Of a stretch of 64,000 nt of DNA, positions 21,344 to 32,364 are shown one piece after another. The translations under genes were made by a program, and so were the position numbers. Location: positions 176,078,825-176,142,824 of the forward strand of contig CAXKWD010000006.1 in NCBI GenBank assembly GCA_964059195.1, in the 5' to 3' direction. Position 1 is the first letter of the stretch; every line of letters starts with the position of its first letter. The stretch is from Ectobius pallidus. Its lineage: Eukaryota; Arthropoda; Insecta; Blattodea; Ectobiidae. A model generated the notes under the pieces. That model was given only the letters and a program-made list of their open reading frames with translations. It was not told the origin of the DNA and searched no databases.

Positions 21344-22514
21344 ATAAACTGATTTGCCCATAGATGTACCGGCAACTAGAGCCACTTTTGCTGATGATAC
21401 AGCAGTCCATGAAGATTTAACCACAGCGTCACAACACATACAAGATTACCTAATTAAATTGGAGACTTGGTTTAAAAAATGGAGAATAAAAATTAATGAA
21501 GATAAGAGTCTACATGTAACTTTCACGCTAAGACGAGGCACTTGCCCTCCAGTAAGAATCAATGGTAAGACTTTACCTCAGTCAGAAGAAGTTAAATATT
21601 TGGGTATCCATCTTGATGATTGGCTCCTAGGACCCAAGTCAGAGTTGTCAACTACGAACAAACTTCTAATTTACAAATGTATTCTTAAACCAATATGGAC
21701 ACATGAAATTCAAGCAATTCCAACATAGAAATTCTAGAAAGCTTCCAATCCAAAACGATTCGAACTACATGGGCGTCGGCATGGGGGGGCAACTGCCCCC
21801 CTCTGGATTGCCTTATGGATTAATTTATTTGAGGTACTCTTTGTCAACTTACAGTTGTAGCATGGAGAATAAAAAAAATATAATTACTTTATAATGAGTT
21901 TAGCAAGTATTAACTAATTATAACTATAATATGTATTTATAATAATATCTCACCAAGGCCATTGCTCAAAAGAGCGTATTCTGTTAACTTAAAAAACTTT
22001 GTAGCCTTGTCGAATTCAGCTTGGGTTCAAAATAACGATCCGGTTAACTAAGTGAATATTAATGTGTTTAGCCTATTCATTTGAAATTGAGGTCCAAAAT
22101 TGATTTTGCCCCCCCCCCCCCTTAATAAAATTCCTGGCGACGCTGCTGTCGAACTATTGGTAAAATTCCCTGGTACATCAGTAACAAATATATTTATCAA
22201 AATCTTGAAATACCAAAAGTAAAGCAGGAAATAAGTAAATACAGTATGACCTACCAGAATCGTCTAAACAAACACCCCAATTCATTTGCAGTGAATCTCC
22301 TGAACAGTGGGACAAACACTTGTAGGCTCAATAGAAATAGAGTTTTGGACTTGATCTACAGATTTGAATTGCTATGCAAATATTAGCCGCTGGGCTATAT
22401 TTGTAACATGTTCATTCTTGCATCATTATTACTTATTGTTCATTGTAGAACAGATTGTAATGTTGAAGAAATATTATTTAAAAAAAATAATAAATAAAAT
22501 AATAATAATAATAA
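21344..22514 (+). mobile_element. Jockey-like LINE fragment split by a hAT MITE
   Basis: It starts abruptly inside the RT domain (TDLPIDVPATRATFADDTAV, with the FADD catalytic box), then KINEDKSLHVTF and EVKYLGIHLD. After the insertion it resumes with TIGKIPWYISN and RLNKHPNSFAVNLL, the usual Jockey C-terminus. It ends in an AAT-rich tail (22480-22514). It is 5' truncated with some internal loss. Confidence 0.88.
21768..22148. mobile_element. hAT MITE inserted in the LINE, perfect TSD TCGAACTA
   Basis: TCGAACTA is present at 21760-21767 and at 22149-22156. Removing 381 bp plus one TSD restores the LINE reading frame KTIRTIGKIPW. The ends CATGGGCGTCG and CGACGCTGCTG are inverted. C and G runs lie near the ends, like the MITE at 48698-48853. 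Confidence 0.9.
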
Positions 22515-23107
22515 ACACTGCATTTTGAAAGCCTTAATTCTTTAACACATGGTGCTAATTAACTAATTTCTCCCTTGCAACTATATATTTAAATCATTTA
22601 AATAAGACGTTATTTCCATCAAGAAAGCGAATTCAGCTACCCATTGTGCTGTCTCTGAAGCACACATGCAGTCGTACTGGTCACTACATGGGGAAGGAGA
22701 GCACCTGGTGCCAGGCCCGACAAGAGGAAGGGGCAGCCAGGGCTCCGGCCCCAAAAAGGGGGCCCGGCCAACCAGGTTTTATTTTTTACTTTCTAAATCT
22801 ACTCTAAAATAAAATTGGTTATAAGTCAATAAACAGTTTAAGTTATTTTTTTGTGTTTATTTTATCTGCATTGTCCTGTCGTATAATGGTGACACGGAAT
22901 TAATCAGTTAATCTGAAACGGATTATTCTTGAAGAAAAATTGCTATTTTTGAAAAGTAGAAGCAGAAATCCTTTTGGACTCAACAGTAGGCTTCACTAAC
23001 GTTAGGCATTTAAATCATAATTTTTCAAAAGATTAAACTGGTAGGCCTATTTACAGATAAAATTGTTCCTAATTAGAACATTTTTCAGTTTCGTGCCCGC
23101 ATCATTT
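22515..23107. other. Unassigned repeat-like DNA
   Basis: A GC-rich patch at 22725-22775 (GGGGGCCCGGCC) and a GACGGGGGCCC near 23369 could be ends of one element, but I could not pair them convincingly. Confidence 0.3.
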
Positions 23108-23294
23108 ACGTGATTTGGTCCAATATCAATAGGCTTCGTCCCATGGGCATTATAAATGGTATACCAAGTATTATGAAAATCCAATAAAGCGTATTTGAGT
23201 TATCATGCTTACAGACAGTCAGTCAGACGAACAGATATTTTCCTGTCTACCAGACAATCTTATAAAGTACCGGTACCGGTACCATTCTGGCACT
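23108..23294 (-). mobile_element. TIR element of the CATACTGGCACTT family, end fragment
   Basis: It contains TTGGTCCAATATCAATAGG, CCCATGGGCATTATAAATG and a terminal CCATTCTGGCACTTAATAA. Only one end is present. Confidence 0.65.
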
Positions 23295-23689
23295 TAATAA
23301 TTATGTTGCATAATCTTTTTGTTGCCTACATTATAAAGGGGGAGTTGGGTAGTAAATTTAATATTTGACGGGGGCCCTTGCTTTCATTCTTTCCACAGCA
23401 TTGCCTGGTGCTGGTGAGTGCTGCAGGAAAGGCCTTTACTAGCCCAAACTGTGAGGCTTTGAGATCATCAAGAAATCAGGCATTTTTTCAGGGCCGAGTC
23501 ATAAAGGCCAAAACCTTTGTCCAGTCAACAAATGGATGGCAAAACATTCTGGCCTGTCCAACACAGCAGCAAAGTGTACCGTTCTAGGTGACTGTTGTGC
23601 AGGATTAGGGTTATGACTACAGTAAACGCAAAAAAAAATATAAAAAACAAAAAAGCGTGCGTGGAACGCCAAGTGACAGAAGTGAAACT

Positions 23690-24319
23690 TGTTTTTATTT
23701 TTTTATTTTTTCAATTTTGGATTATTGGATTTTTTCAATTTTGCATTACTGGACTTTTTAATATCGGGTTTTTGGACTTTTTAAATTTTTTTAATTTTGG
23801 ATCTTATAATTTTTTAATTTTGGATTTTTAAATTTTTCGATCTTTATATTTTTTATTTTTTGGATATTTTAAATTTTGGATTTTTGGATTTTTAAATTTT
23901 GGATTTTATTCTTTAAATTTTTTATTTTTGGATTATGTAATTTTTAATTTTTTGTTTTTTTTTTTTATTTTTAATATTTGGATTTTTTAATTATGGATTT
24001 TTTATTTTTTAAATTTTGGATTTATTAAATTTTAATCTTTGATTATTTTAATTTTGAATTTTTTAATTTTGGATTTTTTAAATTTTGGATCTTTGGATTT
24101 TTTATTTTTTGGATTTTTAATTTTGGATTATCGATTTTCTTAATTTTGGATTTTTAGATTTTTCCAATTTTGGATTTTTAATTTTAATTTTTAATTTTTT
24201 TTATTTTTTAAATTTTGGATTTTCAATTTTATAAATTATAATTTTTTTACTTTTTAAATTTTGGATTTTTGTATTTTTTTAATTTTGGATCTTTGAATTT
24301 TTTATTTTTTGGATTTTTA
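23690..24319. repeat. AT-rich minisatellite (GGATTTTTTAATTTT type), block 1
   Basis: Irregular tandem array of 15-18-bp units built from TTTTGGATTTTTTAATTTTGG. The top strand is almost free of C. The same array resumes at 26590-26820 and 28080-28335. Confidence 0.92.
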
Positions 24320-26570
24320 GGTAGATTTCGAAGAAAAATCTACCTATTGCAATGGATACCATGTCATGATTTTCGAAAAATTCTTTCATATCTTTACGTT
24401 TCATGCTTCCCTAAGTACGAAACCACCGCCCGTTAAAAGAAAATCGTGATATAAATAAATAAATATATGAAGCATCCAATTCCAAAACTGTCTCAATCCA
24501 GTTTTAACAATTTTCAGGAAACGTCAAAAACTGATAACTTTTTCCTAACTGTTTGCAGTGTTCCAATTTTTTTTTATTTTACAGTTGAGAAACACTCTTC
24601 TCATGAGTGATATTCCTGAAAATCAGGGATCAATATTTCAGGAGTTATTTCATATTTTTGGTTGGATTGAGAGAGTTTTGAAACTGTAGGGTGAAACGAG
24701 AGAGTCTTTTTTGTTTCGAATATTTTAGAAGAGGCGTCTTATTAATGTAAATACAATAATCTATTACTTAAATTTCTATTTTGTCTATGACATTGAACTC
24801 AAATATTAAAATTAAAGGTCATACGGAATGAATACATTATTCTGTTTGGTTATTACACTTCAGATCAAATTTTAAGTCTTCTTTTTCCATAAATAAATCC
24901 TCATTTGCATTTTCTTCTCTGTTTAACCTTGAATCACCCTCTATTACACTCTTGTAAAATGATAAATCAGTCATTTTTCTCCACTCGGAACAAAAGTGTT
25001 GAGATTGGATAGTTTCTCTTCTTTCTGATTCTGAGATTCTGGGGTCATCTGCGAAATGTTTTTCCTCTCTTTAACACCGATTTGAATGCTCCTATGTCTA
25101 TTAATTTACTTCCCCTCTTACAATCACATTTTTTCCAGATGCAGTTTTCTTAGAATGATTCGCTTAGCTGTGGAAAAATGGAAATGCCCCACTAGGTTTG
25201 AGAGTAGCTTGCACTATTTTCTTCCAATCAATGATAACAAAATCCTCTCCCAGTTCCTTCAGATTTGCACTTTGTGCAATAATGTCTCTATATTCACATG
25301 GTTTAATAATAGTATCCCTCTTCCTAATGATATTTTCTATTCTCACAAAAACTCTAATGGCTGGGAGAAAAGAGTGGCCGACAATTGGGAAAATAACATG
25401 GAGTTCTTTACAGTTGGTATGCTATTATTGAGTCAAGACATTAACATTCCCATTATTGTAGTTTTTTTATTTTGTCCTGGGCACCCGTCTGCATACACTT
25501 TCATGACCTTAGTTTCTCCCCCCCACTTCTTGCGTTTTTCTTTATTTTTTGCCCCCCATTTCGTAGGATCTTTCCATTTCTTCCGTCCTTTACCACTAGG
25601 TGATATCAATATAGCCTATTACTATCCATTTCTTAATAATAGTGCTTAATTAGCTTGTATTTGTGAGCAATGCATAGAAAACACTATCTTCTTATTTACA
25701 GAGTCTGTACTATTTGTTGCCTTCTAACAATGGGTATATGAGAGTTACAACGTTCATAATTATAATTTGTGCTAATACACTGCTGACAACAGCTGGAAAC
25801 ATAAAATGAAAGGTTATTTATAAGGAAAAAGAAATTCATGTATGGAACGAGACAGTTTTGTAACAGTACATGGGATGGAATGAGAAAGTTTTGGAACTGT
25901 TTGTCTTTTCTGAAGCTTAATTTTGGAAGGAAAGAGGAAGTTTAGGCACAATATTCATTACTACATTGTTAGAGATATGTAGGTAGATGACGAAACCGCC
26001 ATTATCTCAATTTTTTTAAAAATGGATTGAGACAGTTTTGGAATTGGACGCTTCATATATATATATATATATCTTTACACGCTAGCGGCTGTAATTTTGA
26101 AGATATTTGAACCAAATTTTATTATGTTATTTCTAGGCCCAATAGTTCGGACAAGTTCGTTAATGAGCAAAATTGGCCCAAGGGGGAGGGGGTCGGGGGT
26201 TGAAATTTTAAAACATTTATATTTCGGCCCCTATGAAGAAGTGTAGAGGGAAACTTTATTTGCATAAATTACAGTACTCCCTATGGAGTTCACAGTGACA
26301 CCAACGATTCGGGGTTTTGGGGGTCTGAGTGGGGGTGGGGGGATGGAAATTAGAAATTGTTGAAACTACGTCTTGTGGGGTATCGTTGAAATGCTCTTGA
26401 TGAGTACTCTACAAATCAATAACTAGTTTCTTGATCGTTCTCATATAAGGCGAGATATAAATATTTGAAAAAGTGCTCTTTCCTCTTTTTTGCAGTTATT
26501 ATTGCGGGTTTGTCATGCCAAGGCTAAAGAAGAAGAAATAAATTTAACCAAAAGCACTTCGAAATCTACC
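24320..26570. mobile_element. Outer TIR element interrupting the minisatellite
   Basis: GGTAGATTTCGAAG at the left matches CTTCGAAATCTACC at the right (26557-26570). The two flanks are the same minisatellite, so the element landed in it. A second DNA transposon (24464-26060) lies inside. Superfamily not determined. Confidence 0.55.
24464..26060 (-). mobile_element. DNA transposon with a degenerate DUF7869-like transposase
   Basis: Left end ATATATGAAGCATCCAATTC and right end GAATTGGACGCTTCATATAT continue as about 30-bp TIRs (AAAACTGTCTCAATCCA and its inverse). GAGA(C/G)AGTTTTG-like words recur subterminally near 24665, 24700, 25845 and 25880. On the minus strand, broken frames between about 25650 and 24850 read MKVYADGCPGQNKKTTIMGM, then a stop, then a frameshifted IENIIRKRDTIIKPCEYRDI and DWKKIVQATLKPSGAF. 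The DGCPGQN motif is typical of the DUF7869 transposase-like proteins found in many arthropods. Stops and shifts show it is dead. Confidence 0.7.
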
Positions 26571-26589
26571 TCAGCCTGTACGCTTGCCT

Positions 26590-26820
26590 AAAGGGATTTT
26601 TTTAATTTTGAATTTTCGATTTTTTAATTTTGGATTTTTAGATTTTTAAATTTTGGATTTTTTAATTTTTAATTTTTTAATTTTTTAATTTTAGATTTTT
26701 TATTTTTTAAATTTTGGATTTTTAGACTTCTTAATTTTGGATCTTTGAATTTTTAATTTTGGAATTTTTGATTTTTTAAATTTTGGATCTTTGATTTTTT
26801 TAATTGTTTGGATTTTTTAA
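26590..26820. repeat. AT-rich minisatellite, block 2
   Basis: Same GGATTTTTTAATTTT-type units as block 1. Before the insertion at 24320-26570 the two blocks were probably one array. Confidence 0.9.
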
Positions 26821-26903
26821 GGTCGATAATGAACCTCCGGGTTCCATAAAATAGATAATATTCCTTTAGCTTGCTTAGGAATCGTCTATTGCCATTGAGC
26901 AAG

Positions 26904-26905
<2 letters not shown>
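26821..26905 (+). repeat. LINE 3' tail fragment
   Basis: AATGAACCTCCGGGTTCCAT through ATTGCCATTGAGCAAGTAAG matches the LINE family at 5448-5889, followed by an ATT tract. Confidence 0.8.
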
Positions 26906-26962
<57 letters not shown>

Positions 26963-26984
26963 ATTATTATTATTATTATTATTG

Positions 26985-27018
<34 letters not shown>

Positions 27019-27056
27019 CATTATTACTACTACTACTACTTCTACTATTCCCATTC
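26906..27056. repeat. (ATT)n/(CTA)n compound microsatellite
   Basis: Long ATT array with a few variants, then a short TAC/CTT segment. Confidence 0.95.
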
Positions 27057-27095
27057 GCAGGTCCTCGTATTAGGTCTGAAAAATTTCCTTTCCAA

Positions 27096-27290
27096 CCTAC
27101 CTTTTGAGTATTTTATTTTGTCCTTTAAATCGTATAGCAGCTGATTACTCATAAGTCATAATCATTGAGTTGATTGTTTTCTGTGCAGTCCGTTCCGTCA
27201 CACCTCTCTAATTTCGTGACGATTTTTGAGCGTGACACAAGCTCTGGATTTACCCCTACCGCGGCTAAAGAAAAGGATAAATAAGGAATT
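27096..27290 (+). repeat. Dispersed repeat, uninterrupted copy (empty site)
   Basis: TTGAGTATTTTATTTTGTCC through CCCTACCGCGGCTAAAGAA is found again at 28390-29308, where a hAT element splits it. This copy preserves the pre-insertion sequence. Confidence 0.88.
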
Positions 27291-27914
27291 TTTCTAGTAT
27301 TGGCTTGTTTCTGCATTCAAACTGAATACCATTCTGAAGGAAGTCACACTATCTGCTGAGCTTTAGAAGCCGGACAACAAACAGAGATGGCGATCCGAAA
27401 CTCAAGTAGTTCCCGCTAGATGGGAGCGCAGGCAGTTTTGAGATTTAACGTGTTTTACTAGTTTTTCATGAATATGTGTCACAGAATTGCCAGTAAAATA
27501 GTACATAATAGTTTTAAAAATTCTAATACACAAGCAAGTCAGCAGTTGTGGAATATTTTTCCTTAAAGATTTATTTGTACGTTTAAACAACTTGCATCCA
27601 TTAAACGCGTTTGAATGCTGCTGTGGTGTACCACATGGGTTACGCTTAACTGATGTGATCCTTTGTACGGTTGACGCCTTAAAAATAAGTCAATTTTTGG
27701 AGTTGATCTACTGGTGTGTATCCATGGATCAACACATTCAACATCACACGTATAGCTATTAGCTATACTGTCAGTTTTTTCTGATGGGCCGAATTTCGCA
27801 TTCTTTGACGTTGCTTATTTTTTATAAAAGAAAAAGAGACCAGGATAATAATTACGATTTGGCAAGTGACTATTAACTTAGCTAACAGAAATTTAATTAT
27901 GAGATAGCATGGAC
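27291..27914. other. Unassigned intergenic DNA
   Basis: No gene or repeat recognised. Short open frames here have no recognisable pattern. Confidence 0.45.
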
Positions 27915-28080
27915 CCTTACTCTTCGGGAAGAACGTAATCTGATAGTGTTGGAAAACAGGGGGTTAGGAAAATATCGGGGCATAAGAGAAATGGAAACTG
28001 CTTAATGACGAGCTTCATAACCTGTACTTTTCACAGAATAAAGACAATTTAATCACGGAGGATGGAATAGGGGAGGATTC
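27915..28080 (+). repeat. LINE fragment
   Basis: GAAGAACGTAATCTGATAGT through TTTAATCACGGAGGATGGAA corresponds to 5451-5600 of the LINE family. It runs into minisatellite block 3, as at 28338 where the same LINE's 3' end resumes. The minisatellite therefore seems to sit inside a LINE copy. Confidence 0.75.
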
Positions 28081-28337
28081 TTTGAATTTTTTGTATTTTC
28101 GTTTTTTTAATTTTGGATTTTTTCAATTTTGGGTTATCTATTTTTAAATTTTGGGTTTTGGTTTCTTTAATTTTGGATTTTTGAATATTTTTAAATTTTG
28201 GATACTTGGATTTTTTAATTTTGGAAATTTTATTTTTAAATTTTGGATTTTTTTTATTTTTTTATTTTGGATCTTTGATTTTTTTAATTTTAGATTTTTA
28301 ATTTGGATCATTTTTTATTTTTCGAAATTTTTAAGTG
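28080..28337. repeat. AT-rich minisatellite, block 3
   Basis: GGATTTTT/AATTTTGG units as in blocks 1 and 2, located between the two halves of a LINE copy. Confidence 0.9.
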
Positions 28338-28389
28338 CAGTAAAGAACCTCTGGGTTCCATAAAATAGATAATATTCCTTTAGTTTCCT

Positions 28390-29308
28390 CTTTGAGTATT
28401 TTATGTTGTCCTTTAAATCGTATAGCAGTTGATTACTCATAATCAGGGCCCGGATTCTGATGACCTAAAATTGTTTGAAAAATGACCTATAAAATGACCC
28501 TAAATTTTAAAGAAAATGACTTAATAATTATTTAAAAAATGACCTAAAAACTTATATTTTATTTATAAAAAAGTATTATTGTACACACAAAGTTATAGAC
28601 TAGTTTGTACATAATTGTAAAAACTGTAAATAACTGTAATGTTGTGAATGTTCTTTTCTCACGGAAATTTATACTGGCACTGAGGCACTGGCGAGTCAAA
28701 ATTCGGCATTTCCTTTTGTGGTCTGCCGGATTATATTGTTATTTATTGAGGGTAAACAGTAGTTTGCACTCTCAAATCCAAGTAGGTGGCAGACTCTGGT
28801 GCCAAGTCAATAGTAATAGGCCTATAATACAAAATTTTGGTGTTTCTTTGATTCTCATTTCCGACTGAGGCATGTCAACACTTTAACGCCGAATTTGTCC
28901 TTCTTGCATTAAACAAACAGCACCGCTAGCAACGAAAAAAAAGTTAATATACTCAATGTAAATACATGAAAATGACTAAATAAGGAAGCAAATGACACGA
29001 AAATGACAAAATAATGACTTAAAACTGAAATAAATGCCCTAAAAATATAAAATTGCATAAAATGACAAAAAAATTACCTAATAAAAATGCATTTCTATAA
29101 TCTAGAGGCCATGATTAGGATTTATCCACAAGTTGGCAATGTCTATGCAGCATCAATAAAAAGATGACATGTCATTAGAATCCGGGCCCTGCTCATAATC
29201 ATTGAGTTGATTGTTTTCTGTGCAGTCCGTTCCGTCACACCTCACTAATTTCGTGACGATTTTTGAGCGCGGCATAAGCTCTGGATTTACCCCTACCGCG
29301 GCTAAAGA
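28390..29308 (+). repeat. Dispersed repeat split by a hAT element
   Basis: The two halves, 28390-28443 and 29192-29308, together match 27096-27290. Confidence 0.88.
28444..29191. mobile_element. hAT element with perfect TSD CTCATAAT and a preserved empty site
   Basis: It begins CAGGGCCCGGATTCTGATGA and ends TCATTAGAATCCGGGCCCTG. CTCATAAT flanks both sides. The related copy at 27096-27290 shows the unoccupied target. The interior has several AATGACCTAAAA-type words and no transposase. The element at 37486-38244 belongs to the same family, inverted. Confidence 0.95.
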
Positions 29309-30017
29309 AGTTTCACTTCAAAAAATCTTATGACTTTTAACTTTGTTCCATTTTATAAATTTTGCATACGAGAGGAACTAGAATGTGCATACTTCGGCTA
29401 CTATTACATGTGGATCAGAAACAATAGCTACTCAATGTCAACAAACAGGGGTGCCAAGTTTTTAAAAATATTGGGTGAGCTCAAAGATTTTAAATTTTTC
29501 ATACTCCCACCCCTTATTTCGTTCTTCCCTCTGGTTTATTGTCCCTTGCTGATTTAACAAATCTTTCATTCTTTCTATTTGTTCCTTTCACTTTGACTTT
29601 CTTCTTTTCCACTCACCAATATCTTGTACTCCACACTCTCGGCTTGTATCACAATACTTTATTTTGTCAATTAATATCCTTCCTGTCATTTTTCTTAATC
29701 ATAAGTATCATCTAAATTCCAAATCGAACTTTCCCGGGCTCTCCTTATGTATATTTAGAACAGCTATGCGATTAAGTTTTTTCCCCTGAACGTAAAAAGT
29801 CTTTTTTTAGCGTAAAATATATTTCGGCAGTATCTTAGGAAATTGCATAGACAGAGTAAGCCGTAAATAAATTATTGAACATAGGGACAATTTTAAACGA
29901 TCATGAGTGAAATGTAACAAAAGTCCTTAATATGTTTGCCAACAATAGCCTGATTTTCGCTTTAGAGCGATTCAACAACTAAGCACGATTTTTAGAATTA
30001 GCAATAAATAAGAATAT
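29309..30017. other. Unassigned intergenic DNA
   Basis: Nothing recognised. A GTTTTCATTTT-like AT-rich background. Confidence 0.45.
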
Positions 30018-30165
30018 TATAGGAGAAAAATTCCTCCGGCACTGGGACTTGAACCCAGGACCTTTGGCTATTCGCGCCAATGCTCTACCAACTGAGCTAA
30101 GCCGGAGCTCAATTCACAGCGCCAGTGCCGGAGGAATTCTTCTCCTATAATATTCTCATGTAGTG
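30018..30165 (-). repeat. tRNA-derived SINE with a partial inverted second copy
   Basis: The minus strand carries TCCGGCTTAGCTCAGTTGG through TGGGTTCAAGTCCCAGTGCC, a near-complete tRNA fold, and the GTGAATTGAGCTC-like leader. Immediately right (30118-30165) the 3' end of the same SINE appears in plus orientation, forming a hairpin. Confidence 0.8.
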
Positions 30166-30309
30166 TCCAACAGAGACAATAATCTGTGGCTCATGAATGC
30201 TTATATATCTATCTAGCAATAAATAGTTATGGTAATGATACCATGGTCTAAATGGTCTACCTCTTTAGATCATTAAGGGCAGTCAGTCATAGGAGAGGTT
30301 CTATTTGGC

Positions 30310-30420
30310 ACTGTGAATTGAACTCTGGCAAAGCTCAGTTAGTCAGAGCATTGGCATGGATAGCCAAAGGTCCTGGGTTCAAGTCCCAGTGTCAGGGAAA
30401 TTTTTCTCCTATAATATTAT
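30310..30420 (+). repeat. tRNA-derived SINE, diverged copy
   Basis: CTGTGAATTGAACTCTGGCA, AGGTCCTGGGTTCAAGTCCC and TTTTTCTCCTATAATATT show the same family as 3353-3462. The A box is mutated. Confidence 0.8.
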
Positions 30421-30820
30421 TTTCACTATCTCTGTTACAACTTCATTTTCTTCTGGTTACTCTGAAGGCATTCACATTGATAGAGGGCTTCAATTTGTTC
30501 TGAAGTATGCTGGATATCCAACCAACTTCTGACAAAAGCTATTTGAACTTCCTACGATTCACCGTGATTATATAGATAAGTTGCTGCTATGAAAGTTCCA
30601 ACCCTCCTAGAACCTAGCAACTGTCAATAATAAACGAGTAAAATATTGTAGTTTTGTTATTAGTCTTTTGGCATTAGAAACTTTAAAGTTTACCTGAATT
30701 TCGTCTAAAGGATTTTCCTCTCATGGCCTATAAAACTTTTCCGGGACAGCTGAATCTATCCTAATGCTTAATTCCTGCTTGGAATACAACACAAACAAAA
30801 TCTGATGTGAAAGTCACATA
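30421..30820. other. Unassigned intergenic DNA
   Basis: No feature recognised. Confidence 0.5.
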
Positions 30821-31813
30821 ACTTCCTCTGCCCAAATAAAAGTTTGCAGCATTTACGCTAATTATGCTTTTTTATCTTATAGCCCCTTCTTTGAATGTTG
30901 CGACTAAAAACGCAGGCTATGGGAAAAAAAACAAGTGACTGCAAACGTTTTTTGAACTTTCTGCTGTTAAGAATAATTTCCGAAATTTATAAAATATTCC
31001 CCTCAGACATTTCTTTACTGTAAGCAGGGCCAACAGTATATTTTTCTCTCTTCACGTGCTTATATAGAATAAAATGCCTTAAATGTCCGTGTATTGAGTT
31101 GTTCACCAAGCAAGTTGGTAGGTTACAACCACCATTCAGAGAATGTTTTTGAAATGGTATAAGCAATCCATGTACAAAATTTAAAGGACATTTTTAGAGC
31201 CGTTTATGAGAAAATAGCAAAAAACAAAAGATTCTTCATGTAAAGTCCCCTTAAATGTAAGAAAAGGTTGTAGCCAATCTTCACAGCCTCAGAAGGTACC
31301 TAACCAAAATACAAAATTTTGTTTTCGTACGATTTACAAGAAGCCGTATTGCAAAAAGCACGTATTCACAGTGAGTTGCTTATAACTACCCTTCAGAGAA
31401 TTTGTTCGAAAAAATGTTTCAAATAAAAGTTTTAGCTCTTGGTACAAGCAATCTATGCGCAAAATTTAAAGAAAATCGTTAGAGCCGTTTTCGAGAAAAT
31501 CGCGAAATACGAAAATTTCTTCATGTAAAGTCCCCTTAAAAATAAGGGAAATTTGTCGCCAATCTTCGAATCACATCTTCAGAAGGTACCTGACCCAAAT
31601 ACGAAATTTTGTTTTCATACGATTCTCCGTTTCGGAGCTAGCCTGTTCACAAATTTCCCCACAGACAGACACACAGACATGTTTCCAAAAATAGTATTTT
31701 TGGATTCAGGGGGCCTTGAAACGTGTATATATGCTAAAAACTCAACTTCGAATTTTAGGGTCGAAAACAATACTTCCTCTACCTATAGTACCTATGGTAC
31801 GGGCAGAGGAAGT
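30821..31813. mobile_element. TIR element with two internal direct repeats
   Basis: ACTTCCTCTGCCC at the left and GGGCAGAGGAAGT at the right form a 13-bp TIR. Inside are two related blocks of about 220 bp (31137-31340 and 31395-31640), each with TTCATGTAAAGTCCCCTTAA and TCAGAAGGTACC, followed by a short CAGACAGACACACAGACA tract. This design parallels the 3744-4625 family. A second ACTTCCTCTACC lies near the right end. Non-coding. Confidence 0.7.
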
Positions 31814-31859
31814 AAAATGTACAAACCTACGAACCCCCCTCCTATCTTCTACTGCTCAT

Positions 31860-32364
31860 AGCTTTGTAACATTCGTAAATATGACCACATAACACCGTCA
31901 CTGGAATCACTTCGATGGGTACGCCTGCGTGAGTGAAGATATTTTCACTGTCTCATACTGCTCTATAGAATCCTTCATACCTCAACACCCAGCTATCTTT
32001 CCAGTCGCTTTCATTATCTTTCTTCCTACCATAACTTGGGCACGCGCTCTCAGCTTGACCCCTTACTATCCATGCCTCTTTACAGAACTACACATTATTC
32101 GAATTCGTTTACAACAACAGCTATTCGTCACTGGAATTCACTGCCTAGCCATCTCAGGAGCTGCCAAACGACTTCACAGTTCAAGCGCCATTTAATAAAT
32201 TTGGTATACAATAACATTTAGGAATTGATGCTAATTAGTAATATATATTTTAATTTTCATTATATTTTATAATAACTAAGAATGTATTTGTTTAGACTTT
32301 TATCTCTTTTATTTATTTTATTTTATTTCTTTCATCTTTTTATTTTAGTCATTTGTATTACACT
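31860..32364 (+). mobile_element. LINE RT C-terminal fragment
   Basis: Broken frames read HITPSLESLRWVRLRE, then RRYFHCLILLYRILH, PSYLSSRFHYLSSYHN, TRSQLDPLLS and WNSLPSHLRSCQTTSQFKRH. This is the conserved C-terminal tail of CR1/I-like LINE polyproteins. A stop and possibly one frameshift occur near 31935. A 3' UTR of about 150 bp follows. Confidence 0.85.

Noticed and set aside
25086..25649. 187-codon plus-strand open frame
   Set aside because: It is the shadow of the minus-strand DUF7869-like remnant; the plus translation has no family pattern.
28444..28470. Hammerhead ribozyme core (CTGATGA)
   Set aside because: The word occurs in a hAT end, but no matching GAAA core or stems were found around it. 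No CRISPR-like array, rRNA or other structured RNA was found either.
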